DNA of 40,436 bases from an uncultured Eubacteriales bacterium (GCA_934463265.1 CAKSIU010000008.1:1-40436), one strand, 5' to 3'; shown: positions 31,848-40,436, numbered from the stretch's first letter. Translations and numbers: made by a program. The notes: generated from the letters alone by a model not told the origin.

Positions 31848-33476
31848 TTAATACATTCCGCCCATTCCCGGGTCCATCGGAGCTGCTGGCGATTTTTCCT
31901 CTTTAATGTCTGTCACTAAAGATTCTGTTGTCAGTACCATCGCTGCAACTGATGCTGCATTTTGCAGGGCAGAACGTGTAACTTTGGTCGGGTCAACAAT
32001 TCCTGCTGGAATCATGTCAACATATTTTTCCGTACGAGCATCGTATCCGAAATCTATTTTATTTTCATTTTTGATTCTGTTGATAATTACAGAACCCTCT
32101 ACTCCGGCATTCTTAGCGATTTGACGAAGCGGTTCTTCGAGTGCTTTTAATACAATTGCTACACCGGTTTTTTCGTCGCCATCAGCGCTGTTCAAAAGTG
32201 CTTCTACGCTCGGTATCGTATTAATAAGTGCGACTCCGCCACCTGCTACAATTCCCTCTTCTACGGCTGCTTTTGTGGCTGCAAGTGCGTCTTCGATTCT
32301 GAGTTTTTTCTCTTTCATTTCTACTTCCGTTGCTGCACCAACTTTAATTACTGCTACACCACCGGCAAGTTTTGCTAAACGTTCTTGTAATTTTTCTCTG
32401 TCAAATTCTGAAGTTGTATTTTCAATCTGAGTGCGAATTTGTGAAACTCTGTTTTTGATTTCTTCTGTATTACCTGCTCCATCTACGATAATCGTATTTT
32501 CTTTTTCAATTTTAACTTGACGTGCACGGCCTAATTGAGTTATTGTGGTGTCTTTCAAGTCAAGACCCAATTCTTCTGTAATTACCTGACCTCCGGTTAA
32601 AATTGCGATATCCTGAAGCATTTCTTTTCTTCTGTCGCCAAAGCCAGGAGCCTTAACTGCAACACAGGTAAATGTTCCGCGAAGTCTATTTAAAATAAGG
32701 GTTGCTAAAGCTTCGCCCTCTACGTCTTCTGCAATAATTATCAGCTTTTTGCCCGACTGTACAACTTGTTCGAGAAGCGGTAAAATCTCTTGAATATTTG
32801 TGATTTTCTTATCGGTAATTAAAATGTAAGCATCGTCGATAGTCGCAACCATTTTTTCCGTATCAGTTACCATGTAAGGTGAAACATATCCTCTGTCGAA
32901 CATCATGCCCTCTACGATTTCGGAATAAGTTTCTGCTGTTTTGGACTCTTCCACTGTAATAACTCCGTCTGATCCAACTTTTTCCATTGCCTCTGCTATT
33001 AACTGACCAATAAAGTCGTCTGCTGCAGAAATCGTTGCAACTCGAGTAATATCATCCGTTCCGTTAACTTTTTTAGAATTATTCATAACAGTTTCAACTG
33101 CTTTGTCAACTGCTTTTTGAATACCTTTTTTTACCACCATAGGATTAGCTCCAGCAGCAACATTTTTCATTCCTTCGCGAATGAGTGCCTGAGCCAAAAG
33201 AGTTGCTGTGGTAGTTCCATCACCAGCTACGTCGTTAGTTTTTGTTGAAACTTCCTTTACGAGTTGTGCTCCCATATTTTCAAATGGATCCTCCAACTCG
33301 ATTTCCTTTGCAATAGTAACACCATCATTTGTTATTAAAGGTGCACCGAATTTCTTATCTAAAACAACATTTCTGCCCCTAGGTCCGAGTGTAATTTTAA
33401 CCGTATCTGCAAGCTGATTTACACCACTTAGTAGAGCTTTTCTTGCATCTTCTCCGTAAATTATTTTTTTAGCCAT
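31848..33476 (-). CDS. groL: Chaperonin GroEL
   Basis: 542 residues, the 60-kDa chaperonin that folds proteins in a double-ring cavity with GroES. Signatures: KIIYGEDARKALLSGVNQLADTVKITLGPRGRNV at the start, DGTTTATLLAQ, AAVEEGIVAGGGVAL and the C-terminal GMGGMY tail. Full length. It follows groES by 72 bases under one CIRCE promoter. Confidence 0.98.
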   Translation of the reverse strand: MAKKIIYGEDARKALLSGVNQLADTVKITLGPRGRNVVLDKKFGAPLITNDGVTIAKEIELEDPFENMGAQLVKEVSTKTNDVAGDGTTTATLLAQALIREGMKNVAAGANPMVVKKGIQKAVDKAVETVMNNSKKVNGTDDITRVATISAADDFIGQLIAEAMEKVGSDGVITVEESKTAETYSEIVEGMMFDRGYVSPYMVTDTEKMVATIDDAYILITDKKITNIQEILPLLEQVVQSGKKLIIIAEDVEGEALATLILNRLRGTFTCVAVKAPGFGDRRKEMLQDIAILTGGQVITEELGLDLKDTTITQLGRARQVKIEKENTIIVDGAGNTEEIKNRVSQIRTQIENTTSEFDREKLQERLAKLAGGVAVIKVGAATEVEMKEKKLRIEDALAATKAAVEEGIVAGGGVALINTIPSVEALLNSADGDEKTGVAIVLKALEEPLRQIAKNAGVEGSVIINRIKNENKIDFGYDARTEKYVDMIPAGIVDPTKVTRSALQNAASVAAMVLTTESLVTDIKEEKSPAAPMDPGMGGMY

Positions 33477-33548
33477 TTTTAGTCCTCCTAAATTAAGTAA
33501 ATTATAAAATAATTAAAGTTTTAATTTGTATGTAGCAGTAATAAAAAA

Positions 33549-33833
33549 TTACTCAACAACCGCCAATATATCGGACTGACGAAGTATGGTGTATTCTTCG
33601 TTATCGAATTTAACTTCCGTTCCGGAATACTTGCTGGTTATGACTTTATCACCGACTTTTACATACATTTGCACCTCTTTGCCGTCGACCATTCCGCCAG
33701 GGCCAACTGCAATTACTGATGCGATTTGAGGTTTTTCTTTTGCGGTGCCGGCCAAAACTATACCGCTTTTTGTTGTTTCTTGAGCTTGTTCCATTTTGAT
33801 AACAACTCTGTCTGCTAGGGGTTTGATTGTCAT
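33549..33833 (-). CDS. groS: Co-chaperonin GroES
   Basis: 94 residues. MTIKPLADRVVIKMEQAQETTKSGIVL, with the GroEL-binding mobile loop (ETTKSGIVL), and the end KFDNEEYTILRQSDILAVVE are diagnostic. It caps the GroEL ring. The ATG at 33833 follows AAGGAGG. Confidence 0.97.
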   Translation of the reverse strand: MTIKPLADRVVIKMEQAQETTKSGIVLAGTAKEKPQIASVIAVGPGGMVDGKEVQMYVKVGDKVITSKYSGTEVKFDNEEYTILRQSDILAVVE

Positions 33834-33866
33834 AATATATGCCTCCTTAAAGCATAAAAATATTTT

Positions 33867-33893
33867 TTAGCACTCTCACTCATCGAGTGCTAA
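33867..33893. promoter_or_regulatory. CIRCE operator
   Basis: TTAGCACTC, nine bases, then GAGTGCTAA: a perfect CIRCE element, the HrcA repressor site that controls class I heat-shock operons. It lies 34 bases upstream of groES and just downstream of its promoter. Confidence 0.97.
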
Positions 33894-33897
33894 TTAT

Positions 33898-33926
33898 ATT
33901 TTATATTCTTTAAAAGAAAAAATCAA
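33898..33926 (-). promoter_or_regulatory. Sigma-A promoter of groES-groEL
   Basis: TTGATT (33921-33926) and TAAAAT (33898-33903) on the minus strand are 17 bases apart and abut the CIRCE element, as expected for HrcA repression. Confidence 0.75.
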
Positions 33927-34049
33927 GCATAAAATGTCTATTTCTCAAATTTTTTACAGCTTAATTTTTCGGTGCATAGATTTCCTCCAATATTATAATA
34001 ATAAATCATAAGAATATTCGCATGAATAAGCGAAGAAAAGAGGTTACTT

Positions 34050-35060
34050 ATGGCAAAACGAATTGGAAAATATACAATAAAAATGGAAAATATGCCCTCA
34101 ATAGAAGGATATGCATCTGTTTGCGGAAAAAAAGAAGCTGAAGGTCCGCTGGGAAAATTCTTTGACCAAACTTTCGACGACACCACTTTAGGCGAGTCTT
34201 CTTGGGAAAAAGCCGAAAGCAAATTGCAGTCTAAAGCGGTAAATTTGGCAATAGAAAAGTCAAATATAAACTCAAAAGATATCAATTTTATCTTCGCCGG
34301 CGACCTTTTAAATCAATGCATTTCATCGACATTCGGCCTGAGAAATTTAAATATTCCATTTTTAGGACAATACGGCGCCTGCTCAACAATGGCACAAACT
34401 TTGGCGCTGGCTTCTATAATGGTAGATACAGGTGTTGCAAATAATTGTATTGCTGTGACTTCATCGCACTTTTGCTCTGCAGAACGTCAATTTAGATTTC
34501 CTCTTGAATACGGCGGACAGCGAACTCCCACCGCTCAATGGACTGTAACTGGCTCTGGCGCAATTGTCGTTGGCAGTAACGGTCAAAATCCCAAAATATC
34601 CAGCGTAATTATTGGAAAAATTACAGATTTAGGCATAAAGGATGCGAATAACATGGGAGCAGCAATGGCTCCGGCCGCCGCTTCAACTTTAGAAGATTTT
34701 TTTTGCGATACTTCCACAAAACCCGATGACTATGATTTAATTTTAACCGGTGACCTTGGTGAAGTAGGTAGCAAATTGATGAAAGAACTTTTGGAGCGAG
34801 ATGGAATTCATATAAAAAATAATCACAAAGACTGCGGCTTATTAATCTACGACCAAAAAGCTCAAGACGTTCATGCCGGGGGCTCTGGATGTGGCTGTTC
34901 TGCTACAGTTTTGTGTTCAATTATTTTAAACAAACTGAAAAATAATGAATTAAAAAATATTTTATTTATGGCAACCGGAGCACTTATGTCACCAACCTCT
35001 ACTCAGCAAGGTGAAAGTATTCCGTCCGTTGCGCATTTAGTAAATATTAAATCTTCTTAA
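34050..35060 (+). CDS. spoVAD: Stage V sporulation protein AD
   Basis: 336 residues, thiolase-like fold. SpoVAD binds dipicolinic acid and helps move it into the forespore. Recognisable stretches: DTTLGESSWEKAESKLQ, FAGDLLNQCISSTFGLRNLNIPFLGQYGACSTMAQTLALAS, SSHFCSAERQFRFPLEYGGQRTPTAQWTVTGSGA and GGSGCGCSATVLCS. ATG 34050 follows GAGGT. In most sporeformers it is encoded between spoVAC and spoVAE; neither is present here, so the gene stands alone, or this is a second copy. Confidence 0.93.
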   Translation: MAKRIGKYTIKMENMPSIEGYASVCGKKEAEGPLGKFFDQTFDDTTLGESSWEKAESKLQSKAVNLAIEKSNINSKDINFIFAGDLLNQCISSTFGLRNLNIPFLGQYGACSTMAQTLALASIMVDTGVANNCIAVTSSHFCSAERQFRFPLEYGGQRTPTAQWTVTGSGAIVVGSNGQNPKISSVIIGKITDLGIKDANNMGAAMAPAAASTLEDFFCDTSTKPDDYDLILTGDLGEVGSKLMKELLERDGIHIKNNHKDCGLLIYDQKAQDVHAGGSGCGCSATVLCSIILNKLKNNELKNILFMATGALMSPTSTQQGESIPSVAHLVNIKSS

Positions 35061-35077
35061 AAAATTTTTCGCAAAAC

Positions 35078-35117
35078 AGCCCCCGGCGCCGCACTATATC
35101 GCGCGGCGCCGGGGGCT
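35078..35117. repeat. GC-rich perfect hairpin between convergent genes
   Basis: A perfect 15-bp stem of GCCCCCGGCGCCGC type (35078-35092 with 35103-35117) and a 10-base loop. Like the element at 27810 it is almost pure G+C and starts GCCCCCG. It has no U run, so it is a poor classical terminator, but it sits exactly between the convergent spoVAD and flippase-like genes. Confidence 0.65.
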
Positions 35118-35123
35118 TATAAA

Positions 35124-36170
35124 TCAAGTTGAAACTGAAAATTTTCTTTTTCTCACATGAACTTTTTTAATGCTAATCGCGAAAAATAAACCAAAAATTA
35201 TGCAGGAATAATATGTGATAAATCGCCAAAGCAACATCGCAGGCTTAATGCTATTAGAAGAAAAGAATAATCTAAAAACCATAAGAAAAGAACCTTCAAT
35301 AGCACCACTTCCGCCGGGCAAAGGCGTATAAGCTGCGGTAGTCGTAATAAAAGCCTGGCCCGAAATCATATCTACAATGTCAAAACCTGGATTATTAAAA
35401 GCTTTATATATACAAAAAGAAATGCTAAACATCACAGTAAACTGAAAACACGTTAAAAAAAACGCTTTCAACGTCAGCTTTGGATTTTCTCCGATAGCCT
35501 TGCTATTTTCAACGTAAATATTCATCTGTTTTTGTACGGACTTCATTTTTTCTTGAGGCTCTGTAAGCAAATTAAACCTCGCTAAAACATTTAAAAGCCA
35601 CGAGATTAATTTTAACGTAAAATTTTTTTTCACAGTAAAGAATGCTATCAGCAGCACTACCAACGACTGCGACACACAGCCTAACATTGCTAAATTCATA
35701 AAATCCGGAATTTTGTCGGCAAAAAATGAGTAGCTAAAAAACATAGTCGCAACAAGGTAAAATACCAACGTCGTCTGATATATAATAAACTTCCTCACAA
35801 CTATCGACAGCGAATGTCCGGTATCTATTTTCTGCTGAGACATCGTTAAAATTTGCATAGGCTGACTGGCCAAACAAAATGGTGTAACAGCATTAAAAAA
35901 TTGACCAACCATCGTAACTTTAAATGCGTCTTTTAACGTATATTTTTGCTCATAAACAGAATTTGTCAAGATTTTCACAATAATCGCGTCAATCATCCAA
36001 TAAATCAGCATTGCTCCGCCTGCAACAAGCAACCATGCAAAATTTAGTGCCGAAATATTATCAATTAAAGTTAGCAAATTATTATCGTCTACGCAAAAGT
36101 AAACAAGTATTGAAAAAGATATTAAAAGAAGAATTAAATAAAGACTTTTTACATTTAAAAATTTTTTCAT
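35124..36170 (-). CDS. Flippase-like membrane protein (LPG-synthase TM/YbhN family)
   Basis: 348 residues with about eight membrane segments, the UPF0104/LPG_synthase_TM fold shared by the MprF flippase domain and related lipid transporters. The C-terminal PLPGGSGAIEG loop is well kept. The N-terminal loop, usually TPGASGGQP, reads TPFCLASQP at 96-104, a marked loss of glycines that its neighbour at 37352 does not share. No aminoacyl-transfer domain. It is the last gene of a three-gene minus-strand set with a GT2 enzyme, which suggests export of a glycosylated lipid; that is inference. Confidence 0.82.
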   Translation of the reverse strand: MKKFLNVKSLYLILLLISFSILVYFCVDDNNLLTLIDNISALNFAWLLVAGGAMLIYWMIDAIIVKILTNSVYEQKYTLKDAFKVTMVGQFFNAVTPFCLASQPMQILTMSQQKIDTGHSLSIVVRKFIIYQTTLVFYLVATMFFSYSFFADKIPDFMNLAMLGCVSQSLVVLLIAFFTVKKNFTLKLISWLLNVLARFNLLTEPQEKMKSVQKQMNIYVENSKAIGENPKLTLKAFFLTCFQFTVMFSISFCIYKAFNNPGFDIVDMISGQAFITTTAAYTPLPGGSGAIEGSFLMVFRLFFSSNSIKPAMLLWRFITYYSCIIFGLFFAISIKKVHVRKRKFSVST

Positions 36171-36209
36171 CTTTAAAAAACTCCCTTAACAGCAAAAAAA
36201 TTCTAAATA

Positions 36210-37190
36210 TTATCTAATAAGCGCCTTTCTTTTCGGGACAGGTTCTTTGACACAAAGCGGTAAAATTGGCGGGTTGTTTGTAGGAATATATTTATCGCTT
36301 TTAAATAAATTTATTGCAACATAAGCTCGCTTTAAATTCACCCCAACGTCAGTAAAGCTTAACTTATCAATGTGGTCAGTCACAATGCAATACCCCACCT
36401 GAAACTTAAATCTGAACGCATACAGTTTAAATACAGACTTATATTTTTCATAAACATTTTTTTCTTCCAAAAAATTTCTTATAATACCCAACGACTTTAT
36501 AAAATCATTAGTTTTGGGCGCATCAATCAATGATATAATGCTTCCTTCATGACGTCTGTAATAATATAATGCTTTGTTTACAAACGAAACCTTATTAGCG
36601 TAGAAAAACAACTGCGGACATACCGCAACATCTTCAAAATACATATCGTAAAAAATAATGTCATTATCGACAAACAAACTTCTTTTAAAAAGCTTATTCC
36701 ACATAAAAAAGTGAAAGCTAATATCCAAAATAAGTTTTTTGAGTGCTATTTCATTAGAGTACACGCCGGTTTTTGCTGTAAACGGCATATAAATTTTTTT
36801 ACAACTTTTGTCATAATAAAGATAATAATTACAACAAGCTATGTCTGCCTCATTTTCCTCTGCACTGTTGTAAAGCACTTCCAAAAAATCCGATTCCAAA
36901 AAGTCATCGCTGTCCAAAAAAGCTACATAATCGCCTACCGCTGCGTTTACTCCAACATTTCTGGCTTTACTCAAACCATAATTAGTCTGGTTTATAAGTA
37001 TAAAATTTTCGTATTTATTTGCATATTCTTCCAGCACTGCTAAACTTCCATCGGTAGAACCATCGTTAATCATAATAACCTCGTAATCCGTAAAAGTTTG
37101 CGCCAAAACTGACTCCAATGTTTTATGAATATATTTTTCCACATTGTAAACCGGAATAATCAAACTTATTTTTGGACTGCTTAAACTCAA
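36210..37190 (-). CDS. GT2-family glycosyltransferase
   Basis: 326 residues, GT-A fold. The nucleotide-sugar domain is plain: KISLIIPVYNVEKYIHKTLESVLAQTF, VIMINDGSTDGS, NYGLSKARNVGV and the DxD metal site FLDSDDFLE. A C-terminal helical part with MWNKLFKRSLF and FEDVAVCPQLFFY is typical of polysaccharide or teichoic-acid type GT2 enzymes. I chose TTG 37190 because AAGGAG lies upstream and SPKISLIIPVYN is the family start; the frame is open to 37238. It lies between two paralogous flippase-like genes. Confidence 0.9.
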   Translation of the reverse strand: MSLSSPKISLIIPVYNVEKYIHKTLESVLAQTFTDYEVIMINDGSTDGSLAVLEEYANKYENFILINQTNYGLSKARNVGVNAAVGDYVAFLDSDDFLESDFLEVLYNSAEENEADIACCNYYLYYDKSCKKIYMPFTAKTGVYSNEIALKKLILDISFHFFMWNKLFKRSLFVDNDIIFYDMYFEDVAVCPQLFFYANKVSFVNKALYYYRRHEGSIISLIDAPKTNDFIKSLGIIRNFLEEKNVYEKYKSVFKLYAFRFKFQVGYCIVTDHIDKLSFTDVGVNLKRAYVAINLFKSDKYIPTNNPPILPLCVKEPVPKRKALIR

Positions 37191-37351
37191 TTTTAAATCT
37201 CTCCTTAAAACACAACATAACAAAAAAACTTTTGACATGTAAATAGAATTTATGCTGACAATAATATATATTTTAACTTTTAAAAATATTATAACCTCAA
37301 ATATTAATAATAATTCCGTATAAATTTTGTTATAAATTTCAAATAAAACTA

Positions 37352-38377
37352 TTAATTTTTAGATTTTTCTTTTTTTACAAACCTCGAAAACGGCAACGAA
37401 ATCAAAATAGTAAAATAATACGTTATAAATCTGGACAGCGCTATTGCAGATTTGATTGTAGTTTCGTCAAAAAAAGGGCTGAAAAATATTGAACTTGCCC
37501 CCTCAGCAGCACCAGAAGCTCCAGGAATCGGCACCAAACTCGATGACATTGTTACAAAAGACTGCGCGCATATCATACTTATCATGCTGGCACCGTACAA
37601 ATGAAATGCCCGGTATATGCAGTAGGGGATTATAAAAATTGATGTAAGTTGAACTGCTGTCAATACGTAAGTTTTTAAAAACATATGCTTGTCTCGATAC
37701 AACGCCTTATTGCCTTCATGAAATAATACCAACTGTTTGTTAATTTTTTCTATTTTCTCATCGGAATTTTTTAACAATCGCATTTTCTCTAGTAAATGAA
37801 ACAGTATCGAAATAATCTTAGATGTAATTTTTTTATTAAATGAAAACAATAAAATTGCTGCAATCACAACTGCCTGCATTATGAAACCAGTAAGAGTTAT
37901 CGACCAAACAATTTTATTTAGACTGTTAAAATAATCAATTCGAATTAAAATTGCAATCATGCTGTAAAGCGTTAAAACCGTTTGATAAACCAAAAATTTT
38001 TGCACCAGAGCAGATGTTGCAATACCGCTGTCCACCCCCTGTTTTGCCATAGCATAAACTTGCATGGGTTGTCCACCTGAGGCACCCGGTGTAACAGCAG
38101 AAAAAAACTGACCTATCATTGCAGAACGTATTGCTCTTTTAAATGTATAATTTTTATCCATATTAACAGTAAATTTATAAACCAAATATATGTCTATAAA
38201 TATGTTAATTAAATGACATAAAAACGCCATTACAAGCCAAGTTTTATTAAAGCCTCTTGAATTTTTTATTAAATCAATCAGGCCGTTATCCGAAAAACAA
38301 AGGTAAGCGAATAAAGAAACTAAAAATAATATCAAAACAATGTTAAAAATTGTTTTAATGCTTATCTTTTTTTTCAT
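37352..38377 (-). CDS. Flippase-like membrane protein (LPG-synthase TM/YbhN family), second paralog
   Basis: 341 residues, aligned end to end with the gene at 35124: shared QFFSAVTP, FLVYQT, SFVTMSS, ALSRFITYY and conserved spacing. Here both signature loops are canonical: TPGASGGQP (96-104) and PIPGASGAAEG near residue 290. It has about eight membrane segments. It is the first gene of the trio and probably the ancestral-type copy, with the 35124 copy diverged. ATG 38377 follows GTGGAGGAAAC. Confidence 0.83.
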   Translation of the reverse strand: MKKKISIKTIFNIVLILFLVSLFAYLCFSDNGLIDLIKNSRGFNKTWLVMAFLCHLINIFIDIYLVYKFTVNMDKNYTFKRAIRSAMIGQFFSAVTPGASGGQPMQVYAMAKQGVDSGIATSALVQKFLVYQTVLTLYSMIAILIRIDYFNSLNKIVWSITLTGFIMQAVVIAAILLFSFNKKITSKIISILFHLLEKMRLLKNSDEKIEKINKQLVLFHEGNKALYRDKHMFLKTYVLTAVQLTSIFIIPYCIYRAFHLYGASMISMICAQSFVTMSSSLVPIPGASGAAEGASSIFFSPFFDETTIKSAIALSRFITYYFTILISLPFSRFVKKEKSKN

Positions 38378-38524
38378 TTGTTTCCTCCACGCATCATTTT
38401 TTTATATATATCCGATGTACTTTTTGTTTAAAAATGCTTGTTAAATTACTTACAGAACACCTGTTTATAATAATACAACAAGTTTATTTTATCAAAATAA
38501 AAACAATAAATCAAGCACTCGCCA

Positions 38525-39805
38525 TTATTTAGATTTATAAACAGATGGAGGCAGCTTTTTTTTATTAACTACCTTGTTATTTTTATAATAAATTCGTTCA
38601 GCTTCTGTTTTTATTTCGTTACTTTCTTCTACAATCCAGGAATTTACCTCTATTTTGTCAAATTTTTCGCTTTTGGGCCCGAATATTTGACACTCAAGTT
38701 CTTTGTCGACCATAGTAGTCTTTATATAAATCGGATAAAACAGGTCATTTCTAAATTTTAAGTCGATATTATTATAATCAATCGCAGCATCTAAGCCGTA
38801 AGGAACATACGACGATTTAAAGCGATGATTTCTACGTTCAATGATTGTCATATCCGCTCGAATCGCCGCGCCATAAATAGTCGTTGCGGCCTGACAAACT
38901 CCTCCTCCGTATGCCATTACTATCTCGCCATTTAATATCGTTGAGCCCGGCAAAAAACCTCGGTTTGGGTCATTAGAATCTCCTACCGCGGTGTTAAAAG
39001 AAAACGTTTCGCCTGGATTTAATGTCGTTCCATTTACCGCTTCCATGGATAACTTCATATTTTGATTTCCGTTTTCGCTGTTCGTAGACGTGGTTCTAAA
39101 TTTTCCAATTAATTGCGTTCTGTTTTGCGCATCCGCTATCGTAGTTTTATTTTTATACTCGTGCTTTTGCAAATAAATATCTCCACTTTTTCTCTTCAAA
39201 ACAAAGTCTTTTATCTGCTGAGTTACTTCCGCTCTGTCCAGTTTGTAGCCGTCTTTACCATCTGCATACACGAACATATTCTCGCTGTTTGGATTAAATT
39301 CTTTTACGTGAGCTTCCAACTCTTTGTCATCAAATTTATTTATCAAAGAATTTACATTTCTTGTCAAATTTTCTTCATCTAATGTGGCTTCCACTACGAA
39401 TTTATTTTCATCATTTTGAGCTTTTAAAAGTTCAAAATACCGAACAAACAAATTTTTTCCTTCTCTTGCATAATTATAAGCTTCATTTACCGCTTTTTTC
39501 ACGTCATACTTATAAATAAAGTTCGTGCCACTTATTGATGTACTTTTTCCATCACAAAAAACTGTTATCGTCATGCTTTCCTGGTCTTTTTTCAATTTTT
39601 CATAAATCAGTTCTGTAGCTTCGTCTTTGCTTTTTCCGCCTACGTTCATCCCTTCAACTATGATTCCATTATAAAAATTATCTGCGTTTAATTGAGCTTC
39701 TGCTTTATTTTTTAAAAAATTATAAGATAAAAAAATTATCAAAATAAAAAATAACAAAATTAACAATAATTTTATTCCTAACTTTTTATTAACTTTAATA
39801 ATCAA
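38525..39805 (-). CDS. VanW-family protein with peptidoglycan-binding-like domain
   Basis: 426 residues. One N-terminal membrane anchor (KLLLILLFFILIIFLSYNFL), an outside PG_binding_4/YoaR-like part (GIIVEGMNVGGKSKDEA) and a C-terminal VanW domain (LIGKFRTTSTNSENGNQNMKLSMEAVNGTTLNPGETFSFN, GFLPGSTILNGEIVMAYGGGVCQAATTIYGAAI, RRNHRF). VanW proteins are widespread in Clostridia near cell-envelope genes; their role is unknown and they do not by themselves imply vancomycin resistance. The TTG start at 39805 follows AGGAGGAGAGG. Confidence 0.88.
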   Translation of the reverse strand: MIIKVNKKLGIKLLLILLFFILIIFLSYNFLKNKAEAQLNADNFYNGIIVEGMNVGGKSKDEATELIYEKLKKDQESMTITVFCDGKSTSISGTNFIYKYDVKKAVNEAYNYAREGKNLFVRYFELLKAQNDENKFVVEATLDEENLTRNVNSLINKFDDKELEAHVKEFNPNSENMFVYADGKDGYKLDRAEVTQQIKDFVLKRKSGDIYLQKHEYKNKTTIADAQNRTQLIGKFRTTSTNSENGNQNMKLSMEAVNGTTLNPGETFSFNTAVGDSNDPNRGFLPGSTILNGEIVMAYGGGVCQAATTIYGAAIRADMTIIERRNHRFKSSYVPYGLDAAIDYNNIDLKFRNDLFYPIYIKTTMVDKELECQIFGPKSEKFDKIEVNSWIVEESNEIKTEAERIYYKNNKVVNKKKLPPSVYKSK

Positions 39806-40361
39806 ATAAACCTCTCCTCCTTTTAATTTAAGAATACTCTAAATCACATTTAATTATGATTATTTCAGCTTAAAATACAACTTTGCAATAATTCTTTATT
39901 TTTTGATGATTTAACAAAAATTCACAAAAAATTATTGACATAGAATAACAATTGCGTCGTAATAAAAAAGCAACTATGACTAAGAATTATTTCTACTATA
40001 AGTTGCACTACTGATAAATATTCTTAGTAAAGCGTATTTGTAAAAACTCCTTGTCGCACGGGTAAAATACATTTAATTATGTTTATTTTAGCAGAAAAAC
40101 ACGTCAATTAATGAAATATCTTCACAAAAGACTGTTAAACATAGATAAAAGCTGAGTAAATTACATTTTTTTATCAACTAATGCTACAGAAATCGTTTGT
40201 TGATGTAAAAAATGAAATTGCAAGTAAAACGACTTGAATCCTACATATTATTTTTACATAAAAATATGAGTTTTTTACATAATTACAAATCAATAACTTA
40301 GAGCTTATTGGCAATTCAAATACTTTTGAGCTTTGCAAATTGCAACGGCTTTTTTGCTTTT
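39806..40361. other. Gene-free A+T-rich region with direct repeats and nested palindromes
   Basis: No supported gene. A 24-base direct repeat (ACATTTAATTATG...) occurs at 39846-39869 and 40069-40092 with two mismatches. Between the copies lie TTGACA (39935), the inverted repeat ACTAAGAAT/ATTCTTAGT (39979-39987 with 40020-40028) and an overlapping one GCAACT/AGTTGC (39970-39975 with 40001-40006). The two palindromes cannot form together in one RNA. 40095-40361 shows nothing I recognise. Confidence 0.55.
39846..40092 (+). repeat. Pair of 24-bp direct repeats 223 bases apart
   Basis: 39846-39869 and 40069-40092 read ACATTTAATTATG, then TTATTT, then AGC with only two differences (A/T and C/T). 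They frame the palindromic stretch described for this gap, as might the flanks of a small mobile or regulatory unit. Confidence 0.6.
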
Positions 40362-40436
40362 TGAACTATAGTCAAGTAAGTAGACACAAAAAAGTGTAAA
40401 ATTTTTTAATAAGCATCTTAGTTAAGGATTCAGAGT
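40362..40436 (+). mobile_element. Terminus of an IS3-family-like insertion sequence (partial)
   Basis: Starts TGAACTATAGTCAAGTAAG and continues to GACACAAAAAAGTG, matching the left-end tip at 76 in 14 of the first 16 conserved positions but not identical, so the two are related rather than one copy. It points off the right edge. No transposase is visible. Confidence 0.55.

Noticed and set aside
33973..34003. Sigma-G/F promoter ahead of spoVAD (GCATA at 33974)
   Set aside because: No matching -10 box at 16-18 bases; the match is not better than chance in A+T-rich DNA.
38525..39805. Vancomycin-resistance cluster suggested by VanW
   Set aside because: No vanH, vanA/B ligase, vanX or two-component genes are nearby, and VanW-domain proteins are common in Clostridia without resistance.

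Overview
The window reads as A+T-rich Clostridia (Firmicutes) chromosome from an endospore former. The spore genes yqfC, yqfD, ylbJ, spmA, spmB and spoVAD, a GerQ-like coat gene, CIRCE-controlled groESL and many TTG/GTG starts behind strong AGGAGG sites all fit. A dockerin-type secreted protein and the gene order suggest a gut Oscillospiraceae/Ruminococcaceae-like lineage; that placement is inference. TGA is a normal stop here (spmA and the gene at 21993 end with it).

Both extreme ends look like the tips of related IS3-family elements pointing outward. The window is therefore probably a contig that stops at insertion sequences. The left tip cuts a 6-phosphofructokinase gene that also carries an unusual signal-peptide-like N-terminus.

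Layout: 1-3.4 kb holds the truncated pfk, a GT4 glycosyltransferase and an alpha/beta hydrolase broken by one in-frame TGA. 3.4-18.2 kb is a long minus-strand housekeeping block: yqfC-yqfD, ybeY, era-yqzL-recO-mutS2, then ylxM-ffh-rpsP-khpA-rimM-trmD (secretion and ribosome maturation), HPr, uvrC, rsmD and a coiled-coil protein. Two tiny ribbon-helix-helix-like genes sit between mutS2 and ylxM. 18.3-22.4 kb on the plus strand holds ylbJ, an unknown membrane protein, spmA-spmB and a lipoprotein-like coiled-coil gene, with an AbrB-like regulator on the minus strand.

22.5-28.5 kb (minus) holds an orphan Nif11-type RiPP precursor, a Gld-type ABC operon (ATPase, permease, GldG-like, DUF4340), a small membrane protein, exoA, a striking GC-rich 131-bp inverted-repeat element and a GerQ-like gene. 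28.7-31.7 kb (plus) holds a dockerin protein followed by a CARF/PD-(D/E)XK nuclease of the Card1/DUF1887 type with no CRISPR locus in view. 31.8-33.9 kb is groES-groEL under CIRCE. Then come an orphan spoVAD, a second GC-rich hairpin, two paralogous flippase-like membrane proteins around a GT2 glycosyltransferase, and a VanW-family protein. The last 550 bases before the right IS tip have no gene but hold direct repeats and nested palindromes.

The most interesting items are the stand-alone CARF nuclease, the orphan Nif11 peptide, the exported-looking phosphofructokinase and the GC-rich inverted-repeat element.
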